This document shows positions 42,281-52,299 of a DNA stretch of 64,000 nt, one piece after another. The position numbers and the translations under genes are program-made. Source of the stretch: Paraburkholderia aspalathi (lineage in GTDB: Bacteria > Pseudomonadota > Gammaproteobacteria > Burkholderiales > Burkholderiaceae). Each line of letters begins with the position of its first letter. Position 1 is the first letter of the stretch. The notes under the pieces were generated by a model. The model worked only from the letters and a program-made list of their open reading frames with translations. It was not told the origin of the DNA and ran no database searches. Where the stretch lies: positions 124,001-188,000 of the forward strand of contig NZ_FPBH01000005.1 in assembly GCF_900116445.1 (NCBI RefSeq), in the 5' to 3' direction.

Positions 42281-42886
42281 ATGGACACTTCTTCTCTCCC
42301 CGGCCTGAGCCCGCTGCAATGTCGCAAGCGGTCTGCAATCCTCGACGGCGCAAGAACCGTTTTCTTACGCGAAGGTTTCGGTTTGGCAACGATGGACGAC
42401 GTCGCCTCGGCCGCCGGCGTCGGCAAACAGACGGTCTACCGCCACTTCAAATCGAAGGAGGCGCTCTTTGTTGGTCTGGTGAGCGCGATGTGCGCTCAGG
42501 TGGGCGCGGTGCTTGCGAGCGCTCAGGGCGAGCAATCCGATGGCGCACCCGAAGTCGAGTTGCGCGAGTTGGGATGGGTGCTGGCACGAAGCCTTATTAC
42601 GCCGGATAGTCTGGGGCTTTACCGGGCCATCGTTGCCGAGGCCGCGCGTTTTCCGGAACTCGGCCAGGTGTTTTACGAAAATGGTGCGAAGGTCGTGCGC
42701 GCCTTCGCCGCAAAAATTCTGCGAAAGCGATTTGACGAATCGACCGCTGCATTGCGGGCAGCGACATTCGTTCAGTTGGTGTTAGGCGACGCGCATCTGG
42801 AACTGACACTTGGCTACACGGTGCCCGATGTTGATGCGCGCTTTGCGCTGCAGATTGATGAGGCGGTAGCGGCTGCACTTCGCTAA
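42281..42886 (+). CDS. TetR-family repressor (AefR/AcrR-like)
   Basis: 201 residues. HTH at about 12-60: KRSAILDGARTVFLREGFGLATMDDVASAAGVGKQTVYRHF. The C-terminal ligand domain resembles the AefR-like C-terminal form (YRAIVAEAARFPELGQVFYE). It is divergent from the SDR/DoxX operon, and two matching operators sit in the 127-bp gap, so it very likely represses that operon and itself. The inducing ligand is unknown, probably an electrophile or aldehyde (inference). Confidence 0.92.
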   Translation: MDTSSLPGLSPLQCRKRSAILDGARTVFLREGFGLATMDDVASAAGVGKQTVYRHFKSKEALFVGLVSAMCAQVGAVLASAQGEQSDGAPEVELRELGWVLARSLITPDSLGLYRAIVAEAARFPELGQVFYENGAKVVRAFAAKILRKRFDESTAALRAATFVQLVLGDAHLELTLGYTVPDVDARFALQIDEAVAAALR

Positions 42887-43050
42887 GGAGCGGCACATAG
42901 CATGCGGAATGCAACAACGTGTGGCGCGAGAAACATTTCCATCCCGCCCGCGGTCACGCGATGCCGCTAGCTTTAGTCAGCAGTTCGCCGAGGTGTATTG
43001 AAACCGGGTCTTCGGGCGAACGCCGCGCTAGAAATCGGATCAGGTCCTTT

Positions 43051-43464
43051 TCACTGCTGGGGCGACTGAGGAAAGTGAGGAATTGCTTGATCAAGGCAAA
43101 CCCACCGCTGAGCACTAGCCGTATATATGTCTAGCATCGGCTTAAAGTCAGAAGTGTCATCCAGCGAGGGAAATCGGATAGAAGTGACTTGTGGATAAAC
43201 TGAGCTTTGCGTGAACAAGGGGGTTCCGCAGTCAGGGCAAAAACTACGGGTTGTGAGGCCACCGCTGCTTGCAGGAACTGCATATGTTTTCGGCTTACCA
43301 CTGATCTCAAGGTCGGCAGTCTTGACGATGACGCCTGACGCGAAAGGAGCGCCACTTGAGATCTGACAGTCTCTGCAATGGCAGTTGACCATGGCTAAGG
43401 GCTCCTGCACACATGCATAGCGAACCGATCCGCATGCGCACCCGCCTGAAAATGGAATAGTCAT
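43051..43464 (-). CDS. GFA-family (glutathione-dependent formaldehyde-activating enzyme-like) zinc protein
   Basis: 137 residues, one GFA/CENP-V-like domain. Zinc ligands: CACGSV, CHCRDCQ and the CPDCG motif (near residue 75). These small proteins are annotated after the formaldehyde-activating enzyme, but most have no proven activity. Isolated gene between a TetR unit and a signalling gene, with no formaldehyde-oxidising partner nearby. Confidence 0.87.
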   Translation of the reverse strand: MTIPFSGGCACGSVRYACVQEPLAMVNCHCRDCQISSGAPFASGVIVKTADLEISGKPKTYAVPASSGGLTTRSFCPDCGTPLFTQSSVYPQVTSIRFPSLDDTSDFKPMLDIYTASAQRWVCLDQAIPHFPQSPQQ

Positions 43465-43740
43465 ATTGCGCTCGTCAATCGATAGCTAGATTGACCGCGA
43501 GTCTACAACTTTTTGTAATAGCCGCTTCTGGCCGAATTCAGCCTGATGCGGTCGGCTCAGTTCGACCCGCAAGCAATGGAGAGCGAACGAATAGCGAGCA
43601 TCGCACGACATACCGACCCAACACGCCACCTGCGCATCCACTCACAACAAAATCAGGATATCCCTACAAGCCTTCCCCTGTGCCAACTCTAAGCGCGCGC
43701 CGTTTACCTGTCGAGAACGTGAAAAAGTACAGGACCCGCC

Positions 43741-46305
43741 ATGCGCAGCACCACACGAACATTCCTCCTGTGGCTAAAAATCCGCCGGTATCGCCAAGCC
43801 TCCGAGCTGGGTTTCTCCCACCTTGCCGAGAACGCTTCGCTGTATATCTGCCGCTACGATCGCCACGGCCGCTTTCTCTACGTAAGCCCGAACATGGCAA
43901 AGGCTTTGAACGTCGGCCCGCACGACCTGATCGGAAAAATCTCGACCGTCACGCGTCATCCTGACGGCCGCTTCGACACTTACTATGACGCGCTCCAACA
44001 GGTTCTCGCGACCAGCGAGCCGAAGGAGTTAGAGCTCACCGTCCCTTTAGGCGGCGGGAACACGGCGATTCATCACGTGCGGCTGGTGGCGGAGCACGAT
44101 TGGCTGGGACGGTTGGTAGGCGCGCTCTGCGTCGGCCGCGACATCACTGAGACGAGGCTGGTCGAAAGATCGCTTCGTGAGCAGGAGGCGGAGCTTCGCT
44201 CGCTGATGGAGGGCGCCCCCGACAACATCGCCCGCTACGACCGCGAATGCCGCATCACCTTCGCGAACCGCAACCTGATGCACCGCGTGAACGTGCCCGT
44301 GGCGCCGGTCGTCGGACAGCGGTCACACGACATCAGCTGGGGTGAGACGCTCGCGGCAGAAAAACGCCGCTACCGCGAAACACTCGAGCGCGTGATTCGA
44401 ACCGGCGAAGCGGAGACCGTCGAAGTCCTGATCGGCGCGCCCGATTCGAACGAGCTACGCCTGCACCACATCAAGATGGTGGCCGAGCGCGATCAGGACC
44501 AGCAGATCAGGGGCGCCCTGGTGTTCGGCCGGGACATTACCGAACGCAAGCGCATGGAGGAACTGCTGGCCGCCCACGAGCGCGAGTTTCGCTCGCTCGC
44601 CGAAAACCTGCCAGACATCATCGTCCGCTTCGATTGCGAAGGCCGCCGCACGTACGTCAACGGTGCTCACGGGCGCTTCACCGGCAGGCCGCCGGAGACG
44701 TTTCTCGGCAAGACGGTGCTAGAGATTTCAGCGTTTTCAGTGGAGCAGCACACGTACCACGAGCAAATCCGCCAGGCCATCGAAACGGGCCGAGACTCCG
44801 ACGTCGAATGGAAAGCGCGCGGCTCGGACGGCATCGAGCAAACTTTCCACACGCGGCTGCGACTCGAGCGCGACGCCAACGGCAAAGTGCTGGGCCTGCT
44901 CGCTGTCGCGCGCGACATGACCGAAGTCTACGAGTACCGGAGCAAGATCCATCAGCTCGCGTATTTCGACACGCTGACTGGGCTTGCCAATCGCGCCCAG
45001 TTCAACGAGCGCATTTTGCAGGAGTTGCAGCAGGCCGCCCAGGAAGGCAGCAAGGTCGGCGTCCTGATGATGGACCTCGACCGCTTCAAGACCATCAATG
45101 ACACGCTCGGCCACGTCGCCGGCGATCAATTGCTGTGCGAGGTCGCGCGGCGGCTCGAAGCGAGCGTGCGCGCCACGGACACCGTGGCTCGTCTCGGCGG
45201 CGACGAATTCATCATCGTCGCGCCGCACGTTCGCGACGCCGTGGAACTGCGCGGCCTCGCCGACCGCATACTATCGACCGTGGCCGCTCCGATGCAGCTC
45301 GAGGGCCGGGCGCTCGTGGTCCAGGCGAGCATCGGCATTGCCGTCTATCCCGATCATGGCGACGCCACGGAACAACTCGTGCGCTATGCCGACGGCGCCC
45401 TCTATCACGCCAAGGAGACCGGGCGCAACAACGTGCAGTTCTATACGCGCGACATCACGGACAACGCCACCGAACGCTTGCGTCTCGAAGCGGACCTGCG
45501 CCGCGGCATCGCCCGCGGTGAACTTGACGTCCACTACCAGCCGCAGATCGATCTCGCGACCGGCTGCATCGTCGGCGCGGAGGCACTGTTGCGCTGGCTG
45601 CATCCTGAACTCGGCTGGATACCACCGTCCGACTTCATCGGCATCGCCGAGGAGACGGGTTTGATCGTGCCGATCGCCGAGCAGGTCATGCGCAAGGCAT
45701 GCAGCGTCGTTTGCCGATGGAACTCGTGGCAGGAGGACGAGCGACACATCGCCGTCAACCTGTCGCCGAGCCAGTTTCACCTGAGCCACCTGCCGACCGT
45801 CGTGCAGCGGGTCTTGCACGACACCGGCTGCCGGCCGGAATGGCTTGAACTGGAGATCACCGAGGGGCTGCTGCTCGTCAACCATGCGACCACGCTCGAC
45901 ACGCTAAACGCCTTGAACCAGATGGGCGTACGCATCGCCATCGACGATTTCGGCACCGGCTACTCGGCGCTCAGCTACCTCACGCGCTTTCCCTTTGCTA
46001 CGTTGAAGATCGACCGCTCGTTCACGCAGTCGGCCACCGGTTGCCCAAAAAACCGCGTGCTCGTGGAAGCCATCGTCGCGATGGCTCACGGCGTGGGGCT
46101 CACGGTGGTGGCCGAAGGCGTCGAGACGCGCGAGCTGGCCGACTGGCTTGCCGGCATCGGCTGCGACATGGGGCAGGGCTACCTATGGTCCAGCGCGGTT
46201 CCTGCGGACACGCTTCTCGAGATGGAAACGCACGCGGGTGGCGCTCTTGCGAGTTGCCACGATGTCGTGCCGGCGCAGTCTTATGCCGCTCGCAAGAGTG
46301 GGTAA
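43741..46305 (+). CDS. Cytoplasmic triple-PAS GGDEF-EAL protein
   Basis: 854 residues, no membrane segment. Three PAS/PAC units (about 30-140, 145-270, 280-395), then a GGDEF domain with intact LGGDEF (near 485) and an EAL domain with GAEALLRWLHPE (near 612) and later AIDDFGTGYSAL and KIDRSF. Both domains keep their catalytic residues, so cyclic di-GMP could be made or degraded depending on PAS signals. The start at 43741 has AGGA upstream. The third PAS (DIIVRFDCEGRRTYVNGAH) is preceded by HEREFRSLAENLP as commonly seen in such sensors. Confidence 0.93.
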   Translation: MRSTTRTFLLWLKIRRYRQASELGFSHLAENASLYICRYDRHGRFLYVSPNMAKALNVGPHDLIGKISTVTRHPDGRFDTYYDALQQVLATSEPKELELTVPLGGGNTAIHHVRLVAEHDWLGRLVGALCVGRDITETRLVERSLREQEAELRSLMEGAPDNIARYDRECRITFANRNLMHRVNVPVAPVVGQRSHDISWGETLAAEKRRYRETLERVIRTGEAETVEVLIGAPDSNELRLHHIKMVAERDQDQQIRGALVFGRDITERKRMEELLAAHEREFRSLAENLPDIIVRFDCEGRRTYVNGAHGRFTGRPPETFLGKTVLEISAFSVEQHTYHEQIRQAIETGRDSDVEWKARGSDGIEQTFHTRLRLERDANGKVLGLLAVARDMTEVYEYRSKIHQLAYFDTLTGLANRAQFNERILQELQQAAQEGSKVGVLMMDLDRFKTINDTLGHVAGDQLLCEVARRLEASVRATDTVARLGGDEFIIVAPHVRDAVELRGLADRILSTVAAPMQLEGRALVVQASIGIAVYPDHGDATEQLVRYADGALYHAKETGRNNVQFYTRDITDNATERLRLEADLRRGIARGELDVHYQPQIDLATGCIVGAEALLRWLHPELGWIPPSDFIGIAEETGLIVPIAEQVMRKACSVVCRWNSWQEDERHIAVNLSPSQFHLSHLPTVVQRVLHDTGCRPEWLELEITEGLLLVNHATTLDTLNALNQMGVRIAIDDFGTGYSALSYLTRFPFATLKIDRSFTQSATGCPKNRVLVEAIVAMAHGVGLTVVAEGVETRELADWLAGIGCDMGQGYLWSSAVPADTLLEMETHAGGALASCHDVVPAQSYAARKSG

Positions 46306-46404
46306 TGTCTCCCCAAAGCGCTACGTTGGGCGACAGGAATTCAGGTTGGCTTGCGTCATCATTTGCCTGTCGTAAGAGAGGCACTGCATTCGGCGCGCGA
46401 TCAG

Positions 46405-46707
46405 TTATTGCTCCGCCTGTTGCTCTCTCTGACGTCGAATCAGCACTGACGCCAGGCAGACAATGATTGTCGCCACAACGAAGCTCATGACGAGTAACGC
46501 GCCGAGCAATACGTTTTCTTCGCCCTCAGAACCGACGACACCAAATAGGTGAAACACCGGCGTCAGCGCATTCCACACGGCATCACTACCCACCCAACGC
46601 GCAAGCGGGTCGATACGCGAAAGCCCGAAGAATACGAGCGGTGTAAGTAGGATGGCAAGGCCGGTATGCAGAAGCACTTTCATCCTAAATGTACATTGCG
46701 CTGGCAT
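46405..46707 (-). CDS. Small inner-membrane protein, unknown function
   Basis: 100 residues from the ATG at 46707, which has AAAGGA at proper spacing. Two membrane helices are predicted by eye (about 9-26 and 65-90), separated by a loop with DPLARWVGSD and VVGSEGEENV, and a C terminus rich in Arg and Gln. I do not recognise a family. Convergent with the GGDEF-EAL gene (99 bp). Confidence 0.65.
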   Translation of the reverse strand: MPAQCTFRMKVLLHTGLAILLTPLVFFGLSRIDPLARWVGSDAVWNALTPVFHLFGVVGSEGEENVLLGALLVMSFVVATIIVCLASVLIRRQREQQAEQ

Positions 46708-46894
46708 GCCGATCCTTTGAGCCTGTGACTGCCGCAACGTATGACAAGCTAAGCGGTTTGCGCAATCGATGTGGCGTCGCGGTGCGCGAGAATATGCGGC
46801 GCGCATTGATAATCTAGCGTTATAGGGCTACGCATGCGAGCGGCGCTCTCAAGCTGTCCGGCTGATTAATGCAAGCACCAATCTTCGCAGTTGC

Positions 46895-47548
46895 TCACGA
46901 CTCTGTCCGGGACATGCTGTCGCGGGTGGCGAAGCGTTGCCACCAGTAGATCAATTTTTCGCAACTGTCCATTAGTGAAGCAGCTTCAGGTGCCTGCATG
47001 AAGCACGCGAAGATTGGAGCGGCGTACAGATCAGCAAGCGTCACGCTCCCGCCGATCAGGAACCCCGCTTCGTCGGACAAACGGTCCAACTCAGATAAAC
47101 ATACAGCGGCGTGCGGCAACGCGGCGGCGATCTTCTGCTCATTTGCTAACCGGCCTTCGCGGGCCGATACCACGCGCTCAACGTATATGTCCCAAACGAG
47201 CGTTCGATATGCATAGGCGTCCAGTATCCCAACCATCTGGTTCATTTTGGCGCGAGCTTTCGGATCTGTCGGCTGCAGTCTGCATCCGGGGAAAGCGTCG
47301 TCGATGTAGCGCACAATCGCGCCTGTTTCGTAAAGATGGAAATCGCCATGCTCGAAGGTCGGAATGCGGCCAAACGGGTGACGCTTCAAATGCTCCTGCG
47401 GAACACCATTTTCCGCAAATACATCTACCTCGACCAAGCGGTAATTGACCTGTTTTTCTTCCAGCGCAAGCCGGGCGATCCGCACATACACACTCCATGC
47501 GGCACCATATAGATTCACCACTTCAGTTGTTTGCACAAGATCGCCCAA
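46895..47548 (-). CDS. Glutathione S-transferase
   Basis: About 213-217 residues. The N-terminal thioredoxin-like domain contains the start NLYGAAWSVYVRIARLALEE, GRIPTFEHG with cis-Pro, and YETGAIVRYIDD for glutathione. The C-terminal helical domain ends near GGSVTLADLYAAPIF. No ATG exists at the start; TTG (47548) or GTG (47536) must be used, neither with a strong ribosome site. Substrate not predictable. Isolated gene. Confidence 0.87.
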   Translation of the reverse strand: MGDLVQTTEVVNLYGAAWSVYVRIARLALEEKQVNYRLVEVDVFAENGVPQEHLKRHPFGRIPTFEHGDFHLYETGAIVRYIDDAFPGCRLQPTDPKARAKMNQMVGILDAYAYRTLVWDIYVERVVSAREGRLANEQKIAAALPHAAVCLSELDRLSDEAGFLIGGSVTLADLYAAPIFACFMQAPEAASLMDSCEKLIYWWQRFATRDSMSRTES

Positions 47549-47632
47549 TCGCGCGGAGAAGCGCGGACTCGACAGTTTAGATTAGCGAAGGCAGAGACAT
47601 CCAATTCGACTCTCTCTGCTCTCTGCATCAAC

Positions 47633-48433
47633 TCAATTACGCGGCTCCTGGCACAAGCTTGCGACACGCCCTTGCAGTTGGAAACCCATTGCCTCGTATA
47701 GCGCTCCGGCATGGTAACTTTCATCTGCAACCATGACGAGCCGGTCCGATTGTCCGGCCGTCAGTTTGATAACCTCGCTCACCAAGGTCTTACAAACATT
47801 TCGGTTTCGATGCTGTTCCGCGGTAAGAACCGATTGGAACCGCCCAATGCCGCCGAGGAAGAATAAGCCCAGACTTCCCACCTGTTCATCATTGATAAAC
47901 GCTCCCCACCAGTTTCCAAGACCCCGTGCAATTAGAGTCCTGTAGGCGGTCTGTTGATGTGCCATGTACCGCTGTGAGGTAATGTTCGACGGATTGGGCA
48001 TGTCGGCGAGCTGCATTCGAGACCAATCGTCCCAATCCTTCTGCGTCCCAAACTTGCGGACGTCGACCAATGAGTTTGTCGCAACTGGTCGTATGTCATT
48101 TGGATGCGCAGCCAGCACACGACAAACCGTTGCGTCGTAACCTTGCTCAACAAACGCGTCGAGATTCACAACACTGTCTGCTCTTTCCGGCCAGGCAAAC
48201 GTGCGGTGTGCGATCAGCGGTGGGATCCCGACAAATTGGGCAAAATCGGCCTCCAGCCGTTTTAGATCGGTTCCCGAAGGTCGTTGCTCCAGGACGAGCA
48301 TGTTGCCAAAAAAATATTCTGGTGCGTCCGGTGTCCGGACGACGACGTAGTCATCCTGCGACTCGACCATACCGGTTTCTGCGTGCAGTAATAGATCAGT
48401 AGCTAGACCCAGGTTATCGGAAAAATTGAGCAT
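47633..48433 (-). CDS. GNAT-family N-acetyltransferase
   Basis: 266 residues from ATG 48433. The N-terminal half (DYVVVRTPDAPEYFFGNMLV ... FPPLIAHR-like) forms one degenerate GNAT lobe; the C-terminal half has a clear acetyl-CoA fold with WGAFINDEQVGSLGLFFLGG, RFQSVLTAEQHRNRNVCKTL and HAGALYEAMGFQ. Proteins of this double-lobe type act on small molecules or peptides. Unknown substrate. Composition is somewhat AT-richer than neighbours. Confidence 0.8.
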   Translation of the reverse strand: MLNFSDNLGLATDLLLHAETGMVESQDDYVVVRTPDAPEYFFGNMLVLEQRPSGTDLKRLEADFAQFVGIPPLIAHRTFAWPERADSVVNLDAFVEQGYDATVCRVLAAHPNDIRPVATNSLVDVRKFGTQKDWDDWSRMQLADMPNPSNITSQRYMAHQQTAYRTLIARGLGNWWGAFINDEQVGSLGLFFLGGIGRFQSVLTAEQHRNRNVCKTLVSEVIKLTAGQSDRLVMVADESYHAGALYEAMGFQLQGRVASLCQEPRN

Positions 48434-48582
48434 TTCAGTATCGTTATCTACAAGGTGCAACGGTTTGAGCCTACAGGGACGACTGTCGATGATCTAGGCA
48501 CCGATCGAATGCCGTCATCCGGCACGACGCGCGGCCATTTCCAGGCGAGAATACAAAACCACCACAACCCGTTGGAGAAACA

Positions 48583-49239
48583 GTGCGTATCGTCTGCTTG
48601 CACACCGCTGACAGCAACATCGCCTTGTTCGATGCCGCGGCCCGCGCCGCCGGATTCGAAGCACTCGAGTTGACGCATGTGGTCCGCGCCGACTTGCTCG
48701 CGGCCGCCGAGCAGGCCGGCGGCTTGACCGAGGCGATCGCATCGCAAACCCGCGAGGTGCTCCTCACGCTAACGGACAACGCGCACGCCGTGTTGCTCAA
48801 CTGCTCGACGCTCAGCCCATCAGTGAACGACGCTCTCGCCGCGCAAGCTGCGCCGGTACCCATTTTACGGGCCGATGCCGCGTTGGCTCAGCGCGCGGTG
48901 GAAAAAGGCGGCAAGGTTGTCGTGCTATGCACCGTATCCACCACACTCGAGCCGACCACCCGCGTGTTCGCTCAAGCCGCCACGCACACCGCCGCGGAAG
49001 TCGAGGTTAAGTTAGTAAGCGGCGCATGGGACCGTTTCAGAGCAGACGACACGGCGGGCTACCTGTCCATGATCGCCAGCGCTGCGGATGCAGCCTACGA
49101 AAACGGCGCGAACGTCCTAGCGTTCGCACAAACATCAATGGCCGGTGCGGCTTACCTGGTCAAGAGCGGAGCGAAACCTCTCACCACACCAACCATCGCC
49201 CTCGCCGCCGCAGTCCACGCAGCCACCCTCGCAGCCTGA
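48583..49239 (+). CDS. Asp/Glu-racemase-superfamily protein
   Basis: 218 residues with a GTG start after TGGAGAAA. The first Cys position is kept (LLNCSTLSPSV, near residue 74), while the second site reads FAQTSMAGAA, so the usual second Cys is absent. The family includes hydantoin, aspartate and glutamate racemases and relatives without racemase activity. It is followed six bases later by a kinase-like gene, so both are one operon. Confidence 0.82.
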   Translation: MRIVCLHTADSNIALFDAAARAAGFEALELTHVVRADLLAAAEQAGGLTEAIASQTREVLLTLTDNAHAVLLNCSTLSPSVNDALAAQAAPVPILRADAALAQRAVEKGGKVVVLCTVSTTLEPTTRVFAQAATHTAAEVEVKLVSGAWDRFRADDTAGYLSMIASAADAAYENGANVLAFAQTSMAGAAYLVKSGAKPLTTPTIALAAAVHAATLAA

Positions 49240-49245
49240 AGCGCG

Positions 49246-50052
49246 ATGTTCGCCGAGTACCTCGTCAAATGGGACCTGCTTTCGGACGGCGAGCCGATTC
49301 GCACGCATAGCAGCCGGCTGCTGCCGGTGCGCCAGCATGGCGTCGCCGCGATGCTGAAAGTTGCGCAGGAACCCGAAGAGAAATTCGGCGCGCAACTGAT
49401 GGTGTGGTGGGACGGCGACGGCGCAGCCCGCGTGCTCGTCCATGATGCCGACGCCCTGCTATTGGAGCGTGCTCAAAGCAATCACGCGTTAGCGGACCAG
49501 GCCCGCACAGGCGACGATGAAGCAGACGACCACGCCATCGACATCCTCTGCGCCGCCGCGGCACGACTCCACGCACCACGTCACAAACCGCTGCCCGAAC
49601 TGATCGGCTTGCCGCGCTGGTTCCAGAGTCTCTGGCCCGCAGCGCAGCAGTACGGCGGCTGGCTCTCCGACAGTGCCGCGACAGCACAAGCCCTACTCGC
49701 CGCGCCGCAAGACCCGATTGCGTTGCACGGCGATATTCATCACGGCAACATCCTCGATTTCGGCGCGCGTGGTTGGCTGGCGATCGACCCGAAAGGTCTC
49801 TACGGCGAACGCGGCTTCGACTACGCGAACATCTTCTGCAATCCAGACGAGGCGTCCGCGCTAGCACCTGGACGGTTCGAGCGTCGCGTCGAACGCGTGG
49901 CGCACATCGCCGGGCTCGACAGACACCGTCTGTTGCAATGGATTCTCGCCTGGTCGGGATTGTCAGCGGCGTGGATTCTCGAAACGGGCGAGACACCGGA
50001 CATCGATATAGACATCGGCGGAATGGCGGCCGAAGCGTTGAAGCGGAAGTGA
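49246..50052 (+). CDS. APH(6)-like aminoglycoside/small-molecule phosphotransferase
   Basis: 268 residues resembling streptomycin 6-kinases: ATP-grasp of kinase fold with HGDIHHGNILDFGARGW (catalytic Asp in HGDxHxGN near residue 163) and AIDPKGLYGERGFDYAN (the metal-binding DPKG). The N-terminal Lys in AMLKVA (about 38) is the phosphate-binding residue. Similarity to resistance enzymes does not prove resistance; many chromosomal members phosphorylate other alcohols. Six bases separate it from the racemase-like gene, suggesting a shared metabolic role. Confidence 0.87.
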   Translation: MFAEYLVKWDLLSDGEPIRTHSSRLLPVRQHGVAAMLKVAQEPEEKFGAQLMVWWDGDGAARVLVHDADALLLERAQSNHALADQARTGDDEADDHAIDILCAAAARLHAPRHKPLPELIGLPRWFQSLWPAAQQYGGWLSDSAATAQALLAAPQDPIALHGDIHHGNILDFGARGWLAIDPKGLYGERGFDYANIFCNPDEASALAPGRFERRVERVAHIAGLDRHRLLQWILAWSGLSAAWILETGETPDIDIDIGGMAAEALKRK

Positions 50053-50121
50053 GAGCTGAGAGCTGAAGAGAAAACTGCCTTGGGCGGCCGCCCGCAAGCC
50101 GCCGCCCAAACCCTACGTCAG

Positions 50122-50454
50122 TTAATGCGGCGCTTTACCGTTGGGCAGGGCGTCCAGCGGTTTGTGCTGTTCTTCGCCGAGCCCTGGGAAGAACGCGTTC
50201 CATGCGGCGCGCACGCCCTGGGCCGCGGTGGCCTCCGCGCCAATCGATTCTGCCTCGCCGTCCGCAGCTTTCGAAGGGTCAGAGGAAAGGCCGCGCCAGT
50301 GCGTGAACACCAGCAGCGGTTTCTCGGTCCATACGCCCTCGCCATATTTCGCAAATGCCGTGTCGCCGCTCGTCAACTGCACCTCGTACCAGCCCTCATG
50401 GACAGGCGTATGGGCAGCAAGCTCAAACCAGGCGGTCGGTTCGATTTCCTTCAT
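50122..50454 (-). CDS. Hypothetical protein
   Basis: 110 residues from ATG 50454, which follows CCGGAGACGAC. It is soluble, with WFELAAHTPVHEGWYEVQL, a repeated aromatic pattern, and EKPLLVFTHWRGLSSDPS; the Trp-rich beta pattern suggests a small barrel. I do not recognise a family. It is convergent with the APH-like gene (69 bp between stops). Confidence 0.7.
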   Translation of the reverse strand: MKEIEPTAWFELAAHTPVHEGWYEVQLTSGDTAFAKYGEGVWTEKPLLVFTHWRGLSSDPSKAADGEAESIGAEATAAQGVRAAWNAFFPGLGEEQHKPLDALPNGKAPH

Positions 50455-50678
50455 GTCGTCTCCGGTCGGATAAATCGTCAAAGATAACCACAAGCAAGGC
50501 ATTCTTCATGCCCGAACCCGCTGGCGGCCCGGCAGGCGCGCGCCGCATGTCACGCGGTGCTGCAGGGCGGTGCGCTGGGCATGACCTGCGGGCGATTCGT
50601 CGACGTCGCGCACTTCGAATTCGCCGCGCATAGACGACACGATAGCGCGACATGGGCCGCGCGGACAGACGTAAAAAG

Positions 50679-52190
50679 TTACACAGCGCGTCGGGTTGTC
50701 GACCGGCTACCCGACTCAACCGCCATCTCCCGCACCAGCGTGGCCAATACGCGGACAGCGAGCGCCAATTGTTCGGCTGACGTGCTGCCGTAGCCGATCA
50801 CCAGCCCGTTGGTTTCCTCGCGCTGCTGCAATGCAAAACCCGACAACGGACGCGGATTGAGCCGCCTGGCGTGCGCGCGTTCGGCGAGGGTCCGATCGGA
50901 AATATGCGGCGGTAAGCGCAGCGTCAGATGCATGCCGCAATTGCCGCCCAGAATCTGCGACGGCGCGAAATGCATAGTGAGCGCATCGCGCAGCGCCTGC
51001 TGGCGCTCCCGATACAAACGCCGCATGCGGCCCAGATGCCGCCCGAATTCGCCGCTATCGATGAAATGCGCGAGCGCCAGCTGCTCCAGACGATGCCCGC
51101 CGCGCAGCATCTCCTGCAACGCGACGGCCGTGTGCGCGGCGATCACGCGCGGCAACACCACGAAGCCGATGCGCAGCGCCGGAAACATCGTTTTGCTGAA
51201 TGAGCCGACGTACAGAACCGGCGCTTCCTCGACCAGCCCTTGCATGCTGGCGATCGGCTCGCCGGTATGGCGGAATTCGCCGTCATAGTCGTCCTCGATC
51301 AGCCACGCGCCGCAGCGGCGCGCCTGCGCGATCAGTTCCAGCCGGCGCGCCACCGACAACACCGCACCGGTCGGATACTGATGCGCGGGCGACGTGTAGA
51401 TCAGCTTGGGAGGATGCGCGCGCCACGCATCGGACGGCACCGCGATGCCTTCGGGATCGACCGGCATCGGCAGCATGCTCAGATCGCCGAGGTTGAAAGC
51501 GGCCTTCGCGCCGCGATAGCCCGGATCTTCAACCCATGCGATGTCGCCCGGATTGGTGAACAGCCGCACGCACAGGTTCAGCGCTTCCTGCGCGCCCTCG
51601 GTGATGACCACCTGCGAACCCTCGCAGCGCACGCCGCGCGCCATCCGCAAATGCGCGGCGATCGCGTCGCGCAGGGCCGGTTCGCCCGCCGGGTCGCCGT
51701 AGCCGAGCGCAACCGGCAACGCGCGCTCCATCGAACGTTCGAGCGCGCGCCGCCAGGCGGCTAGGGGAAAGCGGTCCAGCGCAGGCGTGCCCGGTGTCAG
51801 CGGCAAGGTGTTGTCGGCATGGGTGCGCGTCGCCGCGAATTGCTCGACGCGCGCCGCGTACGCAACCTCCGGCGCGGCCGACGATGTCCGCGTTTCACCG
51901 CGTGCCGAAGGACTGGAGAGCGGACTGACCCGCGTGCCCTTTTTGTCGGCCACCACATAGCCCACCGCGGCCAGATGCTCGTACGCGATCACCACCGTGT
52001 TGCGCGATACGCCCATCTCCGCCGCCAGCAAGCGCGACGACGGCAGTAGCGACCCCGCCGGCAAGCGCCCCGTGAGGATCGCCTGTTGCAAGCGTTCGAT
52101 CAGTTGCTTTTGCAGCGGCACGGATTTTTCACCGTTGCCGCTGGTGGTCGTGACGGCCGGGTTGGCGAGCGGACCAATGATTTCGATCAT
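50679..52190 (-). CDS. MocR/PdxR-family GntR-aminotransferase regulator
   Basis: 503 residues from ATG 52190. N-terminal winged helix (about 25-95: LQKQLIERLQQAILTGRLPAGSLLPSSR) joined to a type I aminotransferase domain. The PLP-lysine region reads LYVGSFSKTMFPALRIGFVV (near 330), and DYDGEFRH is conserved. Such proteins sense pyridoxal phosphate or an amino acid adduct and often control a divergent gene. The divergent gene here is the RimL-like acetyltransferase at 52300, an inferred target. Confidence 0.92.
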   Translation of the reverse strand: MIEIIGPLANPAVTTTSGNGEKSVPLQKQLIERLQQAILTGRLPAGSLLPSSRLLAAEMGVSRNTVVIAYEHLAAVGYVVADKKGTRVSPLSSPSARGETRTSSAAPEVAYAARVEQFAATRTHADNTLPLTPGTPALDRFPLAAWRRALERSMERALPVALGYGDPAGEPALRDAIAAHLRMARGVRCEGSQVVITEGAQEALNLCVRLFTNPGDIAWVEDPGYRGAKAAFNLGDLSMLPMPVDPEGIAVPSDAWRAHPPKLIYTSPAHQYPTGAVLSVARRLELIAQARRCGAWLIEDDYDGEFRHTGEPIASMQGLVEEAPVLYVGSFSKTMFPALRIGFVVLPRVIAAHTAVALQEMLRGGHRLEQLALAHFIDSGEFGRHLGRMRRLYRERQQALRDALTMHFAPSQILGGNCGMHLTLRLPPHISDRTLAERAHARRLNPRPLSGFALQQREETNGLVIGYGSTSAEQLALAVRVLATLVREMAVESGSRSTTRRAV

Positions 52191-52299
52191 CCTGGCTGGA
52201 CCTATCAAATTCTGTTCTGCTGGATCTTTTTAACATACCACGTTTGCCGTATCGTTCTCCATAAGCATCGACCATCCAACTATCGACAGGAGAACAGAC

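Noticed and set aside
46800..46830. GTTATAGGGC near 46820 as a second attC site
   Set aside because: No matching RYYYAAC end or L-box pairing was found around it.
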